NCBI GenBank assembly: GCA_019057355.1
Contig: DXJM01000482.1
Location: 1 to 6,950 of the forward strand
DNA length: 6,950 bases
From: Promethearchaeota archaeon
Lineage (GTDB): Archaea > Asgardarchaeota > Lokiarchaeia > Sigyniarchaeales > SOKP01
Direction of reading: 5' to 3'
Shown: one piece after another, positions 6,214-6,950 of the stretch
Layout of the letters: the number at the start of each line of letters is the position of its first letter
Position numbering within the stretch: position 1 is the first letter of the stretch
The notes under the pieces: model-generated
The model's database searches: none
What the model was told of the DNA's origin: nothing
What the model saw: only the letters and a program-made list of their open reading frames with translations
Position numbers and translations under genes: made by a program

Positions 6214-6807
6214 AAAAGGGAGAAGGTTGAGAATGATGGAAGGATCACGACCATGATTAGTGTGAAAAGTAATTTGTTTAAGAAACATAGCAAGCGGCAA
6301 TTCAAGTATATGGAAGCGAGAACTGATTTAAGACCGAAACTAAAGTAAAAGCTAGGACGACCAAAATGATCTAAAACCAAGAAAGGGTCAAAAAAGACGA
6401 GCTCGAAAAAAAAGCGTGGTCGTAAAGGCCTTTACAGGTTTTTTAACAAAGGAACAATGGGGTATGCATCGTTCGATCCATATCGGGATAAGTTAAAGTT
6501 AGGAAAAGGAATGTCCAGACCGGTGTGCGCAGGGCTGTATACAATATTAAAATTATATACCCTAATGTCAATTCAGAATAATCTTGCGGAAAATATAAAT
6601 TATGTCCTCCGAGTTATTATCCGGTTAAGAGGCTTTAAAACAATGCAATCCGTTGAGAGACGTATCAGGGCAACGTTAAAGATATGGAATCATCCTGAAA
6701 TCTTAGAAGAAACACGAATTAACCGCCAATTCAGTGGTAATTTTCTAATGAACAACTTGAAACTTATAGAATGTGCCGATCTATTAGAACAGGGTATTAT
6801 AATGTAA
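6214..6807 (+). pseudogene. Decayed DDE-type transposase, C-terminal part
   Basis: A single plus-strand frame opens at 6214 and ends at the TAA at 6805-6807, broken by TAA (6346-6348) and TGA (6367-6369). Across the stops it keeps one protein-like reading: KRQFKYMEARTDLRPKLK, then KLGRPK, a Lys/Arg-rich linker, GRKGLYRFFNKGTMGYASFD, SIQNNLAENINYVLR and IRLRGFKTMQSVERRIRATL. The NNLAEN block, with its Glu codon at 6589-6591, followed by an IRLRG-KT-SVE-R stretch, resembles the end of DDE transposases, where that Glu would be the last catalytic acid. The intact 116-codon frame from the ATG at 6457 is therefore probably the tail of a broken gene, not an independent protein. The N-terminal catalytic part is missing or too decayed to read. 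The exact insertion-sequence family is not identified, and no terminal inverted repeats or target duplication were found. Confidence 0.55.
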
Positions 6808-6822
6808 GAAAATAAAAAGAGG

Positions 6823-6861
6823 GGTTATTTTATAATTGATCATTCGTTTATAAAATTAACC
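6823..6861 (+). repeat. Imperfect inverted repeat (hairpin) after the transposase remnant
   Basis: GGTTATTTTATAA (6823-6835) pairs with TTATAAAATTAACC (6848-6861), giving 13 base pairs with one bulged base around a 12-base loop. It begins 15 bases after the stop codon of the transposase remnant and precedes an 11-T tract. It may be the 3' stem-loop of the old element or part of its terminator. No matching copy was found on the left side of the remnant, so it is not shown to be an insertion-sequence end. Confidence 0.4.
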
Positions 6862-6879
6862 TTTTAATCTTTAGTTAAA

Positions 6880-6890
6880 TTTTTTTTTTT
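6880..6890 (+). terminator. T11 tract, probable terminator
   Basis: Eleven consecutive T lie 19 bases after the hairpin at 6823-6861 and about 70 bases after the transposase remnant's stop. A U-tract of this length is enough to end archaeal transcription. The distance from the hairpin suggests the tract itself, not the stem, would do the work. Confidence 0.45.
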
Positions 6891-6950
6891 CAACAATAAG
6901 TTCTCTATTATTTTGTTCAAGTTTTCTTATTATTTTTAGTTTTTTAAAAT

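Noticed and set aside
6091..6230. Two tiny overlapping plus-strand frames joined by ATGA
   Set aside because: At 19 and 27 codons, with no ribosome-binding site and no recognisable sequence, the overlap is easily due to chance in AT-rich DNA.
1..6950. CRISPR array, riboswitch, rRNA or tRNA genes, replication origin
   Set aside because: No regularly spaced repeats, no recognisable structured RNA and no clustered origin-type repeats were seen on either strand by eye.

Overview
The window is AT-rich DNA that looks archaeal, most likely from an Asgard archaeon of the Lokiarchaeia type. Three things point there: a fused Fae-Hps enzyme, which is an archaeal arrangement; U-tract style 3' ends and TATA-like promoters; and a very long TrmB-type winged-helix/coiled-coil protein of a kind I associate with Lokiarchaeia-like genomes. 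The archaeal call is strong. The Asgard call is inference from protein style and base composition.

Layout. Positions 1-334 are AT-rich non-coding DNA with one weak coding trace. Positions 335-2827 (+) encode an 830-residue protein: an N-terminal TrmB-like winged helix, about 600 residues of soluble coiled coil, and a C-terminal TrmB/PLD-like effector domain. Positions 2828-3637 hold no intact gene but carry decayed coding sequence: a broken minus-strand gene of unknown function directly behind the methyltransferase, and a doubtful plus-strand remnant with paired cysteines that may come from a transposase. Positions 3628-4386 (-) encode an intact class I SAM-dependent methyltransferase of the RQGPGD subfamily. 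A perfect 8+1+8 palindrome lies just upstream of its likely TATA box. Positions 4631-5953 (-) encode the bifunctional formaldehyde-activating enzyme/hexulose-6-phosphate synthase. Positions 5954-6213 are AT-rich and non-coding. Positions 6214-6807 (+) are a transposase remnant with in-frame stops, followed by an imperfect hairpin and an 11-T tract.

How the genes fit together. The only clear metabolic gene is fae-hps. In archaea without an oxidative pentose phosphate route, Hps (with Phi) makes ribulose 5-phosphate from hexose phosphate and releases formaldehyde, which Fae couples to tetrahydromethanopterin. No phi gene is visible here. The methyltransferase lies on the same strand but is separated by 244 bases with several U-tracts, so it is probably a separate transcription unit. 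The coiled-coil regulator converges on these genes from the other side and has no clear functional link to them. The two decayed segments suggest a region that has received and lost mobile DNA. The most unusual object is the giant winged-helix/coiled-coil protein, whose DNA-binding and sensor-like ends are separated by a long rod. Its start region is also odd: an in-frame ATG followed at once by TGA, then a TTG start.
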